From the NCBI GenBank assembly GCA_902494245.1, contig CABUSR010000002.1:18416-82415 (forward strand): 64,000 nt of DNA. The letters run 5' to 3'. A model generated the notes under the pieces. It saw only the letters and a program-made list of their open reading frames with translations, was not told the origin of the DNA and ran no database searches. This stretch comes from an uncultured Collinsella sp. Its GTDB lineage: Bacteria > Actinomycetota > Coriobacteriia > Coriobacteriales > Coriobacteriaceae. Position numbers and translations under genes: made by a program. This document shows positions 32,871 through 40,765 of this stretch, piece by piece. Numbering within the stretch: position 1 is the stretch's first letter; every line of letters starts with the position of its first letter.

Positions 32871-33806
32871 GTGAACATCCTGGTTTTGCTGCCCGTCAAT
32901 GACCGCCATCGCGCAATTCTTGAGTCGAGTGCTCCGGGCGAGGACTTTATCTACACGAGCGCCGACGCCGCCACGCACGAGCAGGTCGCCGATGCCGACG
33001 TGATCTTGGGCAACATAGACCCTGCCTTGCTTACCGCATGCGAGCATCTCCAGCTGTTGCAATTGCAGACCGCCGGCTATGACGATTACTTGGCCGCCGG
33101 CACCGTGCCGGCTGAAGCCAAGCTGTCTTGCTCGATCGGCGCCTACGGTCAGGCCGTGAGCGAGCACATGTTTGCCATGGTCCTTTCCATGATGAAGCGC
33201 CTGCCCGGCTACCAGGACCTGCAGCGCGAGCATCGCTGGGAGGATTTGGGGCCGGTCACCTCGCTCAAAAACGCCAATGTGCTGGTGCTGGGCGCGGGCG
33301 ACATTGGCGGCCACTTTGCCACGCTCTGCCGCAACATGGGTGCGCACGTCCGCGGCATCAAGCGCCACCCGCTCGTCTACCCCATTGTGTTTGAGGACAT
33401 GGACGGTATGGATGCCCTGTCCGAGCGCCTGGCCGAGGCTGACATCGTCGCATCCTTTATGCCCAGCACACCCGAGACCCGCGGCCTGGCGAACGCCGAG
33501 TTCTTCGCCGCGATGAAACCGGGCGCCTTCTTTGCCAACGGCGGCCGCGGCGACCTTGTGGTCGCCGACGACTTGGTTGCCGCCCTGGAGTCGGGACATC
33601 TCGCCGGCGCCGCGGTCGACGTCACCGACCCCGAACCGTTGCCTGAAACAAGCCCACTGTGGGATGCGCCCAACATGCTCATCACGCCGCACGTCTCCGG
33701 CTGGTTCCATCTGGCCGCCACCCTCAACAACGTGGTCGACATCGCCGCGGAGAACCTGCGTCACCTGCAGGCCAGCGAGACGCTTCGCTGCTGGATCGAG
33801 CATTAG
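32871..33806 (+). CDS. D-isomer-specific 2-hydroxyacid dehydrogenase
   Basis: 311 residues. GTG start at 32871 after GGAGAGGACCGCTA; an in-frame ATG at 32757 would run through the map terminator and the K4 hairpin. The Rossmann motif is LGAGDIGGHFATLCRNMG. Family catalytic elements: Arg in ANGGRGDLV, Glu in DVTDPEPLPE, His in ITPHVSGW. It interconverts a 2-oxoacid and a D-2-hydroxyacid with NAD(P)H. Substrate unspecified; a D-lactate or phosphoglycerate role is not supported in particular. Confidence 0.88.
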   Translation: MNILVLLPVNDRHRAILESSAPGEDFIYTSADAATHEQVADADVILGNIDPALLTACEHLQLLQLQTAGYDDYLAAGTVPAEAKLSCSIGAYGQAVSEHMFAMVLSMMKRLPGYQDLQREHRWEDLGPVTSLKNANVLVLGAGDIGGHFATLCRNMGAHVRGIKRHPLVYPIVFEDMDGMDALSERLAEADIVASFMPSTPETRGLANAEFFAAMKPGAFFANGGRGDLVVADDLVAALESGHLAGAAVDVTDPEPLPETSPLWDAPNMLITPHVSGWFHLAATLNNVVDIAAENLRHLQASETLRCWIEH

Positions 33807-33809
33807 GGT

Positions 33810-33833
33810 TCCGCCGTTCTAACGAACGGCGGA
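33810..33833. terminator. Hairpin after the 2-hydroxyacid dehydrogenase gene
   Basis: TCCGCCGTTC-TAAC-GAACGGCGGA, five bases after the stop codon and without a T-run. Confidence 0.5.
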
Positions 33834-33854
33834 CCGGTCGACGCTGCGCGCCGC

Positions 33855-33940
33855 CCAGAGCGACAATTTGCCATTCAAAAGGTAAGGCATGACCAGAAGG
33901 TCTATGCCTTACCTTTTTCATGCCAACTTGTTCGCTCTGG
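33855..33940. repeat. Nested palindrome F between convergent genes
   Basis: Outer CCAGAGCGA (33855-33863) pairs with TCGCTCTGG (33932-33940), with partial pairing inward. The inner hairpin AAAAGGTAAGGCATGACC-AGAA-GGTCTATGCCTTACCTTTT (33877-33917) is followed by T and precedes the convergent pepM18 gene. A likely bidirectional terminator. Confidence 0.65.
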
Positions 33941-34014
33941 ACATCGCTCGCTGACGTTTGCTCAACCTGCGGTGTCATAACAATTCTGTCCAGCTGTTGG
34001 CATTGCGGCATTTT

Positions 34015-34060
34015 CCCAGATAAAACCTGCCAAAGTGAACCTGTCCCTTTTTGACAGATT
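34015..34060. repeat. CTGTCCC-type hairpin element, copy K5
   Basis: CAGATAAAACCTGCCAAAGT then GAACCTGTCCCTTTTTGACAG. It abuts the stop codon of the M18 peptidase gene (34061-34063). Confidence 0.7.
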
Positions 34061-35446
34061 TTAGAGTTCCACGCTTTCGGCGCCGTTGATAGTTAGGTCG
34101 CGCTCGTAGAAGGCGGTGAGGGCGCGGATGGCGTACATTACGTCGCGTACGCCGCCGGTCTCGTAGCTTGAGTGCATGGCCAGCTGCGGCAGGCCCACGT
34201 CCACGGCATGCATGCTCGCCTGCATATTGGACAGGTTGCCGAGGGTGGAACCGCCCGCCATATCGCTCTTATTGGCGAAGGCCTGCGTGGGCACGTCGGC
34301 GTCATCGCAAATAGCCTGGAACACTGCACGGCTAAAGGCATCGGTGCAGTAGTGCTGGTTGGCGGCTTCCTTGATGACGATGCCGCCGTTGAGCACAACC
34401 TGGTTGCGCGCATCGCACTTCTCGGCGTGGTTGGGGTGCACGGCATGCGCGTTGTCACAGCTCACGAGCATCGATGCGGCAAGGGCGCGATGATACGACT
34501 CGTCGTCAAAGCCCAGCGAGCCGTTAATGCGGCGCAGCGCGTCGGCCAAGAACGTCGACATGGCGCCCTGCTTGGTCTCGGAGCCAACCTCCTCGTTATC
34601 AAAGCAGCAGAAGACCGAGATATCGCGCGCGTTCTCAGCACCCAAAAATGCCTGCAGCGAGGTATAGGCGCAGGCCAGGTCGTCGAGCTTGGGCGTCGAG
34701 ATAAACTCGTCGGCCCAGCCCCAAATGCGCGCATCCTGACGATTGACCAGGAACAGATCGCGACCCAGAATCTGCTCGGGCTCAACGTCCAACTCGTCGG
34801 CGATCAGAGCATCAAAGTCGCCCTGCTTAAGATCACCGGCGCTGATGAGCGGGCACAGGTCGACGGCGCGGTTGGGCGCAAAGCCCTCGTTAACGCCACG
34901 GTTCATATGGATGGCAAGGCTCGGAATAATGGCAACCTCGCGCTCGGTGGCAAGCAGGCGGCTCTCAATACGCTCGCCTTCGCGCACCAGTACGCGGCCC
35001 GCGAGCGCCAGCGGGCGGTCGAACCAGGTGTAGTCGATCATGCCGCCGTATGCCTCGGTGTTCAGGCGCAGCGTCTCGCCCGCGCCGTCAAGCTCGGGCA
35101 CAGCCTTGACCTTAAACGTCGGCGAGTCACTGTGCGACGCCGTCAGCTGAAAATGGTAGTCGCCGGCAACGCCGTCCTCGCCCCACGTCGCGGCCAGGTC
35201 CTCGCCCACCTTAAAGGCAACAACGCTCGAGGTGTTGCGCTGCGTGTAATAACGCCCGCCCGGCTCGATGTCCCACGCCGCATTCTCGGGCAGGTAGGCA
35301 AAGCCCGCCTCGTCGAGCTCGGCCATGATGGTCGCCGCCGTATGGAACATGCTGGGGCACGCCTCGATAAAGTCGATAAGGTCGTTGGCGGCCTCGATAT
35401 CGTCGGCCGTCACATGCGCGCGCTCGGGCGTTTCCTGATCCGTCAT
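34061..35446 (-). CDS. apeB: M18 family aminopeptidase
   Basis: 461 residues from ATG 35446 after AAAGGGGAGAGC. The in-frame ATG at 35557 adds 37 residues without family resemblance. Metal and catalytic motifs: TASHSDSP (His, Asp), FDNEEVGSETKQGA (Glu pair), SCDNAHAVHPNH and the C-terminal MHSSYETGG (His). M18 enzymes are dodecameric zinc aminopeptidases that favour acidic N-terminal residues. Cytoplasmic. Divergent from the Ntn hydrolase gene. Confidence 0.9.
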   Translation of the reverse strand: MTDQETPERAHVTADDIEAANDLIDFIEACPSMFHTAATIMAELDEAGFAYLPENAAWDIEPGGRYYTQRNTSSVVAFKVGEDLAATWGEDGVAGDYHFQLTASHSDSPTFKVKAVPELDGAGETLRLNTEAYGGMIDYTWFDRPLALAGRVLVREGERIESRLLATEREVAIIPSLAIHMNRGVNEGFAPNRAVDLCPLISAGDLKQGDFDALIADELDVEPEQILGRDLFLVNRQDARIWGWADEFISTPKLDDLACAYTSLQAFLGAENARDISVFCCFDNEEVGSETKQGAMSTFLADALRRINGSLGFDDESYHRALAASMLVSCDNAHAVHPNHAEKCDARNQVVLNGGIVIKEAANQHYCTDAFSRAVFQAICDDADVPTQAFANKSDMAGGSTLGNLSNMQASMHAVDVGLPQLAMHSSYETGGVRDVMYAIRALTAFYERDLTINGAESVEL

Positions 35447-35607
35447 GCTCTCCCCTTTCGCTGGGTTGATGGTTCCCTCCAGCATACCCCGCCACGCCAG
35501 CGCCGCGCTCTTCATTCCATGTTTAATCCCGCGCCGCTCACCAAGTTGAGCCATCATGCCCGCACTCCTTTTGCGACAATTACGCTAACAGGACGAGAGG
35601 AGCCGTC

Positions 35608-36693
35608 ATGAAGCCACGTAGCATTGCCATCGCCTGCGGTGTCGCGGGAGTCGCCGTCGGCCTTGCCGCTGCCACCGGTATCGTTTATCACAAGCAAATC
35701 AAGTCCGCCGCGTCGCTCAAACGCCTGACCGGCTACGCGGATGGCTATGACCTGTACGCAATCGACATCGCCTACGACTACGATCTTGATCGCATCATCG
35801 CCGCTGGCGTGCGCGACGACCAGGCCTACATCGATGCCGTGGTGGCGCAGGTGCTGCCCGGTGTGCCGGTACATGTCCAGGCGCCCCAGTTTGCCTGCAG
35901 CGCTTTTGTCGCCGTAGATGCCGAAGGCCGCGTGCGCACCGGTCGCAATTACGACTTTAAAGACGACACCTCGGCGCTGCTGGTGCGCAATCACCCACGC
36001 GGCGGCTATGCCTCCATCGGCTTTGCCGCCCTCAATAACCTGGGCGCCAACACTCCGCTTGACTCCGTCACCGGACGCGCCGCGGCGTTGATGGGCCCGT
36101 TTGCCCAGCTCGACGGTGTTAACGAATGCGGCGTGTCCATTGCCGTACTCACCCTGGATTCCCAGCCCTGTGACCAGGACACGCAACGCCCCGTCATCAA
36201 TACCTCGCTCGCCATCCGCCTGGTGCTCGACCGTGCCGCCACCACGCAAGAAGCTGTCGACCTGCTTTCCGCCTACGACATGCACGCCATGGCAGGACGC
36301 GATTACCACTTCTTTATCAACGACGCCGCCGGTGACGCGCGCGTAGTAGAGTGGGATCCGCGCGATCCGGACCGCGCTTTCAAAGCGACCCCTGTTCGCC
36401 AGGTTACGAACTTCTACGCCTGCTATGGCAACGAAGTGCTGCTCAACCAAAAGAATGGCGAGCTGGGGCATGGTAAAGAGCGCGCCGTCGCAATCGCCGA
36501 TGTCCTCGACGCCCATGTCGGTGCCCAGGACGAGGCAGTCGCTTGGAAGGCCCTACGCGCCGCGGCGCAAGAACCCAATCCAGAAGACATCACCAGCAAT
36601 ACGCAATGGTCGGTCGTCTTTGACAATACCGAACCCGCCGCCGCCATTACGCTGCGCCGCCACTGGGGCGACGTCGACGCCTTCGCACTGTAA
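35608..36693 (+). CDS. Membrane-anchored Ntn hydrolase of the choloylglycine/C59-C45 type
   Basis: 361 residues, CGAGAGGAGCCGTC before ATG. The N-terminus (MKPRSIAIACGVAGVAVGLA) is a probable signal anchor. The candidate nucleophile is Cys97 (QFACSAFV). Arg113 and Asp116 in TGRNYDFK lie at the same spacing (+16, +19) as Arg18 and Asp21 from Cys2 in bile salt hydrolase. NDAAGDARVVEWD and NTQWSVVFDN follow. The nucleophile is internal, so autocleavage after Ala96 would be needed. Could be a bile salt hydrolase-like or acyl-amide hydrolase acting outside the membrane; the substrate cannot be told. Confidence 0.72.
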   Translation: MKPRSIAIACGVAGVAVGLAAATGIVYHKQIKSAASLKRLTGYADGYDLYAIDIAYDYDLDRIIAAGVRDDQAYIDAVVAQVLPGVPVHVQAPQFACSAFVAVDAEGRVRTGRNYDFKDDTSALLVRNHPRGGYASIGFAALNNLGANTPLDSVTGRAAALMGPFAQLDGVNECGVSIAVLTLDSQPCDQDTQRPVINTSLAIRLVLDRAATTQEAVDLLSAYDMHAMAGRDYHFFINDAAGDARVVEWDPRDPDRAFKATPVRQVTNFYACYGNEVLLNQKNGELGHGKERAVAIADVLDAHVGAQDEAVAWKALRAAAQEPNPEDITSNTQWSVVFDNTEPAAAITLRRHWGDVDAFAL

Positions 36694-36763
36694 GGACCCA
36701 GGCCCGTCGACCTTACGCTCGCCTGACGTTGCTTACATTTCTATACGCTTGAGCTAACACGTT

Positions 36764-36797
36764 TTACCCCCGTATCAACAGTGTGCGGGGGTAAACT
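36764..36797. terminator. Hairpin between Ntn hydrolase and phosphofructokinase genes
   Basis: GTTTTACCCCCGTA pairs with TGCGGGGGTAAAC. It probably ends the upstream transcript, although the T-run is short. Confidence 0.45.
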
Positions 36798-36833
36798 TAT
36801 GCGCATGTTATAACTTGCCCGGAAGGATTCATC

Positions 36834-37913
36834 ATGCTCAGGATCGGTCTTCTTACCAGTGGCGGCGACTGTCAGGCGCTCAACGCCACCATGCGCGGCA
36901 TCGTCAAAACGCTTATGACCAATAGCGAAGAACCTATCGAGATCTATGGTTTTGAGGACGGCTACCAGGGCCTTATCTACAGCAGGTTCCGCGTCATGTC
37001 GCCCGCCGATTTTAGCGGCATCCTCACCCGCGGCGGCACCATCCTGGGCACGAGCCGCACGCCGTTCAAGCGTCTGGATATTCCCGAGGCCGATGGCATC
37101 GAGAAGGTACCCGCAATGGTCCACACCTATCATAAGCTGCAGCTCGACTGCCTGTTTATGCTGGGCGGTAACGGCTCCACCAAGACCGCCAACCGCCTGC
37201 GCGAAGAGGGCCTCAACGTTATCGCCCTGCCCAAGACCATCGATAACGACACCTGGGGCACCGAGCTGACGTTTGGCTTTACAAGCGCCATCGACGTCGC
37301 CACCAAGTGCATCGACGACATCCACACCACTGCGTCGAGCCACGGCCGCGTGTTTGTCATCGAGATCATGGGCCACAAGGTTGGCTGGATCCCGCTGTAC
37401 GCCGGCGTCGCAGGCGGTGCGGACGTCATCCTGATCCCCGAGATCCCCTACGACATGGATAACGTCATCAAGACCATCGAGCATCGCATGGAGACCGGCA
37501 GCCGCTTTACGATTGTAGCCGTCGCCGAGGGCGCTATCTCCAAGGAGGACGCGGCGCTGTCCAAGAAGGAGTACAAGAAGAAGCTCGCCGAGCGTACGAG
37601 CCCCTCGATTGTCTACGACATCGCCAAGGAGATCGAAGCCAAGACTGGTCGCGAGACCCGCGTCGCCATCCCCGGCCACACGCAACGCGGCGGCCAACCC
37701 GACGCTCAGGACCGCATCTTTGCGACCCAGTGCGGCGTCGAGGCGGCACTTGGCTGCCTACGCGGCGAGTTTGGCTACATGATCGCCCTGCGCGACGGCA
37801 AGATGTGCCACATGCCACTCGAGGAGGTCGCCGGCAAGCTCAAGTATGTCGACCCCCAGAGCGACCTGGTGCGCGAGGCCAAGGCGTTGGGCATCAGCTT
37901 CGGCGACGAATAG
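36834..37913 (+). CDS. pfkA: 6-phosphofructokinase (ATP or PPi dependent)
   Basis: 359 residues, GGAAGGATTCATC before ATG. Family motifs: TSGGDCQALNATMRG (nucleotide/phosphate loop), LGGNGSTKTA, PKTIDNDTWGTE (catalytic Asp in TIDND) and IPGHTQRGGQPDAQDR. It phosphorylates fructose-6-phosphate in glycolysis. The two donor-selecting positions are mixed: Gly in GGNGS (typical of ATP enzymes) but Lys in PKTIDND (typical of PPi enzymes), so the phosphoryl donor cannot be assigned by rule. Its stop codon lies inside the left flank of the palindrome that follows. Confidence 0.9.
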   Translation: MLRIGLLTSGGDCQALNATMRGIVKTLMTNSEEPIEIYGFEDGYQGLIYSRFRVMSPADFSGILTRGGTILGTSRTPFKRLDIPEADGIEKVPAMVHTYHKLQLDCLFMLGGNGSTKTANRLREEGLNVIALPKTIDNDTWGTELTFGFTSAIDVATKCIDDIHTTASSHGRVFVIEIMGHKVGWIPLYAGVAGGADVILIPEIPYDMDNVIKTIEHRMETGSRFTIVAVAEGAISKEDAALSKKEYKKKLAERTSPSIVYDIAKEIEAKTGRETRVAIPGHTQRGGQPDAQDRIFATQCGVEAALGCLRGEFGYMIALRDGKMCHMPLEEVAGKLKYVDPQSDLVREAKALGISFGDE

Positions 37914-38089
37914 CCTCGGCTGGAACCGCCCCCATCGGAGGCCCCAGGGCTTACCTCCCAAATCGTCCTCGGACATGTCAGGACCCCGCCGTGCGCTTCG
38001 CGCGGCGGGGTCCTTCCGTCCTGCGGAAAGATTTGGGAGGTAAGCCCTGGGGGCTCCTGCGGTAACTGGGGAGGCCGAGGCTATTCGCC
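37905..38089. repeat. Nested palindrome A, motif-junction family
   Basis: Core arms 37941-37963 / 38031-38053 (22 of 23 pair: GCCCCAGGGCTTACCTCCCA then AAT). Junctions CGTCCTCGGACATG and CCGTCCTGCGGAA flank an inner hairpin (GGACCCCGCC.. 37981-38012). A looser outer arm extends to CGAATAGCCTCGGC (37907-37920) and GCCGAGGCTATTCG (38074-38087), so it duplicates the last bases of the pfkA gene in inverted orientation. Confidence 0.8.
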
Positions 38090-38098
38090 TTCTTGCTG

Positions 38099-38398
38099 CG
38101 GGTGCCTAGGGTGGGGTGCAGCGTGCATTTTTGGGAGTTTTCAGCAGCCGTGGGTGCCTGCATACTGGATTTTGGGCGAAAAGCAGGCGCCATGAGCCGC
38201 ATACTGTAAAAATGAGCGATTCTTGAGGTGCCGAGGGCTCATAATCAAGGCTTTCAACGCGGTTTTGTGCACCCATTCCCTCGCCCGCGGACTCCGGGAT
38301 GCTGAATACTCCGGGATTTGCACGCCGCCCCCTGGGGTACCCGTGGGCAAAAAGCAACCACCCAGCCGAAATATGCATCTGGCGGGGCGGTTTATGCA
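38099..38398. repeat. 300-bp structured repeat, copy R1
   Basis: Begins CGGGTGCCTAGGG and ends GGCGGGGCGGTTTATGCA, and aligns along its full length (roughly 85%) with 40410-40710. Internal pairings: GGTGCCTGC with GCAGGCGCC (local stem), and GGAGTTTTCAGC with GCTGAATACTCC (about 160 bases apart). It lies downstream of a minus-strand gene, as does the other copy. No credible reading frame is preserved between the copies. Confidence 0.75.
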
Positions 38399-38426
38399 GT
38401 ACAGCGGCTGTGGATGCGCATGTCGC

Positions 38427-38756
38427 TCAGCGTTCTTGCCGACCGATGCAACGTCGTGCGTAGCCCTTAATGTCTTCGGTGAAACCGTCAAGGTCGTCGA
38501 GCGTGATAACGTTATCGGAAAGCAAGTTGGCTATCTCATAACGCATGGTGCTGCGGCGAATATCGTTCACAAGCACTCCTGAGGACAGCTTATCCCTATT
38601 GATACGCTCTTCTAACGCCCAAAATCTACTGGACGCTTCACTGCCACCGTTCAGTATCTCGATGTACTGGCCGATGAGCATTTCCATATAGCTTTCTTGC
38701 CATTTTGGGAGCAGCTCTTTAAACAGCTTCCAGTCGCTTTCAGTTACCTCGCCCAT
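38427..38756 (-). CDS. Small conserved-looking protein of unknown function
   Basis: 109 residues from ATG 38756 after GGAGGCAAT; ATG 38774 is an alternative. Mostly helical: WKLFKELLPKWQESYMEMLI, SRFWALEERINRDKLSSGVL, RRSTMRYEIANLLSDNVITLDDLDGF. This looks like a compact folded protein of a kind seen in many Firmicutes and Actinobacteria. The family name could not be recalled with certainty and no function is proposed. Stands alone; repeat R1 lies 28 bases beyond its stop. Confidence 0.7.
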   Translation of the reverse strand: MGEVTESDWKLFKELLPKWQESYMEMLIGQYIEILNGGSEASSRFWALEERINRDKLSSGVLVNDIRRSTMRYEIANLLSDNVITLDDLDGFTEDIKGYARRCIGRQER

Positions 38757-39204
38757 ATTGCCTCCGTTCACCAAACAGACTTAGCCATTCGATTTTTATT
38801 CTATTTGGTATTTTCGCTCACAGCCGTGGATGAGGGGACCATCGGTCTTCGAGTTCGAACTTGAATGAACCGTTTGCTACAAAATGCGCCTAATTACTAC
38901 GATGATTCGAATGCCTTCGACCATGCCGAAAAGGGTGAAAGTAAAACCGCAGGTAGAAAGCTTGCCGATTTTTGAAAAAGATGGGTGTGGTCGGCCTCAT
39001 CGAGTTCATCGTAGTAAATCGGCCTTTTTCTTGGCATGCGGCGAGTTAAATGCCAGTTCCCGTGTTGGAATTGCCCTGTCCATTCGTGAGTTGCGGTGAA
39101 ATCGGGACTGTTAGACGCTCCAAGGTCCTCAACGGTCCGTATTTCACCGCAACTTGGAAGGAGCGAGCGGCGTTGGCCAAGCATTGTTGACGGGTTGGAA
39201 CGGC
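38757..39204. other. Gene-poor stretch with a possible 36-codon ORF and a palindrome
   Basis: An ORF on the plus strand (ATG 38865 to TGA 38975) reads MNRLLQNAPNYYDDSNAFDH then AEKGESKTAGRKLADF. It has normal-looking composition but no ribosome-binding site, so it may be a remnant. GCCGATTT/AAATCGGC at ~38965/39024 could form a long-looped hairpin followed by CTTTTTC. The palindrome at 39089-39154 is listed separately. Nothing else was recognised. Confidence 0.35.
39089..39154. repeat. GTTGCGGTG-type palindrome, copy 2 (short arms)
   Basis: AGTTGCGGTGAAAT (39089-39102) and its exact complement (39141-39154), with a partly diverged interior. It lies 51 bases beyond the stop of the XRE membrane protein gene. 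Confidence 0.7.
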
Positions 39205-40125
39205 TTAGGCTTGTTTGCGGCGCTTCCATTGCTTTCGGCACCAGCACATGAGTGCCTCTATGAAGGGAATCGTGATGAGGATGACCCATGCGGGATGGGG
39301 CTGTGCCAAACAAAGCCACATATAGAGGAACCAGGCAATGGCGGCTGTTGCATAGACGACGCCGATCAGCTTGGAGAGATGATGTCGGTCGATAAAGTCG
39401 CCCATCGCCTCGTAGACGGGAATCAGAAAGACCAGAAAGAGCCCCATACCCCACGTGCCGCAGATGATGCCGAGCGCGAGATAGGCGAGGACGACAAGTG
39501 CAGGAAAGGGAAACTCGTTCCATGCGCGACCGATCTTGGTGTGGAAATGCTTGCCATGATGGTCGAGCTTGTCGTGTGCCTCTTTCCAGTTGGAAAACGT
39601 CTCGCCGTCGATGGTGACGGTGCCGTCGGCATTGGTATGTACGCTGTGTCCATCGTCCTCTAGCGTATCGATATGCAATCCGCCCGGCCCCACATGGACC
39701 TCTTCACCCTTGCGCTCGTTAGCCACGTGGATGCCGCTCCAACCAACATGAACCTCTTCACCTTTGTTGGGGTCGACGACGTGAATGCCGCGTGCAAGGG
39801 AAATGTCGACAAGTGGCTTGCCGTCAGGATCCACGTACTCGGTAGAAGACTCGGTGCCTTCAGTCTCGTCGTAATTATTTGCGTCAACGTCATCGTCGGC
39901 CGAGGTGTCGACATCGCTAGCCGCTTCCCCATATAGCAACTCATCCAGTGACACGCCATACAGCGCGGCGAGTGCAATAAGGTTATCGGTATCGGGCGAG
40001 GATTCGCTGCGTTCCCATTTGCTGACAGCTTGGCGGCTTACGCCCAACTGGGCAGCAAGAGCCTCCTGGGAAAGACCGGCAGCTCTGCGGCGATCGACGA
40101 GGCGCTGTGCCATCGCAAGATCCAT
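39205..40125 (-). CDS. XRE-type regulator fused to a membrane domain
   Basis: 306 residues from ATG 40125 after GAAAGGAACCACT. Residues 1-65 form a Cro/C1 helix-turn-helix (GLSQEALAAQLGVSRQAVSKWERSE). An acidic linker (~70-105) and a His/Gly-rich segment follow, with a repeated unit (RGIHVVDPNKGEEVHVGWSG / IHVANERKGEEVHVGPGG / LHI). The C-terminal ~110 residues contain three or four hydrophobic helices. A membrane-tethered transcription regulator is the simplest reading. Upstream, TTCTA-GT-TAGAA at 40199-40210 is a possible operator. Confidence 0.78.
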   Translation of the reverse strand: MDLAMAQRLVDRRRAAGLSQEALAAQLGVSRQAVSKWERSESSPDTDNLIALAALYGVSLDELLYGEAASDVDTSADDDVDANNYDETEGTESSTEYVDPDGKPLVDISLARGIHVVDPNKGEEVHVGWSGIHVANERKGEEVHVGPGGLHIDTLEDDGHSVHTNADGTVTIDGETFSNWKEAHDKLDHHGKHFHTKIGRAWNEFPFPALVVLAYLALGIICGTWGMGLFLVFLIPVYEAMGDFIDRHHLSKLIGVVYATAAIAWFLYMWLCLAQPHPAWVILITIPFIEALMCWCRKQWKRRKQA

Positions 40126-40311
40126 AGTGGTTCCTTTCATGTGGCGACCGTAATCGAATGAGCCGAGTATGCCGAGAATAACCGGTAGCGACCACCATTT
40201 CTAGTTAGAATCTGCCCCAACCCTACCGCAACTACGAGTAGCAACCCCCTAATGGCCTGCCATTTCATGACAAATGTTAGTACGCATAACAGCCAAGAGC
40301 CCTCTCAATAC

Positions 40312-40376
40312 GTTGCGGTGGAATAGTTCCTGTTTCATGGCTCTGCTATGCCAAACAGGAACTATTCCACCGCAAC
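40312..40376. repeat. GTTGCGGTG-type palindrome, copy 3
   Basis: Perfect 24-bp arms (GTTGCGGTGGAATAGTTCCT then GTTT, 40312-40335, with 40353-40376) around a 17-base loop. It lies upstream of the XRE membrane protein gene and beside the repeat R2. The 185 bases between 40126 and 40311 show only a promoter-like region. Confidence 0.85.
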
Positions 40377-40409
40377 TTACTATCAGGCCACGCACCCGCA
40401 GAGTAGCTA

Positions 40410-40710
40410 CGGGTGCCTAGGGTAGGATGCGGCGTGCATTTTTGGGAGTATTCAGCAGCCGAGGGTGCCTGCATACTGGATTTTGGGCGAAAGGCAGGCA
40501 CCGTGGGCCGCATCCTGTAAAAAAACGAGCGGCTCTAGAGGCGTTGGGGCTCAGAATCGGGGCTTTCAGCGCAGTTTTGCACCCCCGCCCCCGCGCCCGC
40601 GGACCCCGGGACGCTGAATACTCCGGAATTTGCACGGCGCCCCCTGGGGTACCTGTGGGCAAAAAGCAACCGCCCCGTCAAAGTATGCATTTGGCGGGGC
40701 GGTTTATGCA
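40410..40710. repeat. 300-bp structured repeat, copy R2
   Basis: Counterpart of 38099-38398. The long-range stem GGAGTATTCAGC with GCTGAATACTCC is perfect here, the local stem GGTGCCTGC/GCAGGCACC is perfect, and the end forms a terminator-like stem AACCGCCCCG/CGGGGCGGTT before TATGCAAAAA. It lies 55 bases beyond the stop of the FtsX-type permease gene. Confidence 0.75.
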
Positions 40711-40765
40711 AAAATGCTGCTGCGGGCGCGTCGGCAGCTCGCTAGAACTTGAATCCCAGGACAGG

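Noticed and set aside
34172..35611. 479-codon frame opposite apeB, and similar frames opposite map, pfkA, lysC, scrA and the radical SAM gene
   Set aside because: All lie antisense to well-supported genes and have no start context.
38106..38491. Reading frames in repeat R1 (FAQNPVCRHPRLL..) that recur in R2
   Set aside because: Similarity follows the nucleotide identity of the repeat in several frames; copies differ by indels and there is no start signal.
38841..38860. GTTCGAACTTG as tRNA T-arm
   Set aside because: No acceptor or anticodon stems can be placed around it; no tRNA was recognised in the window.
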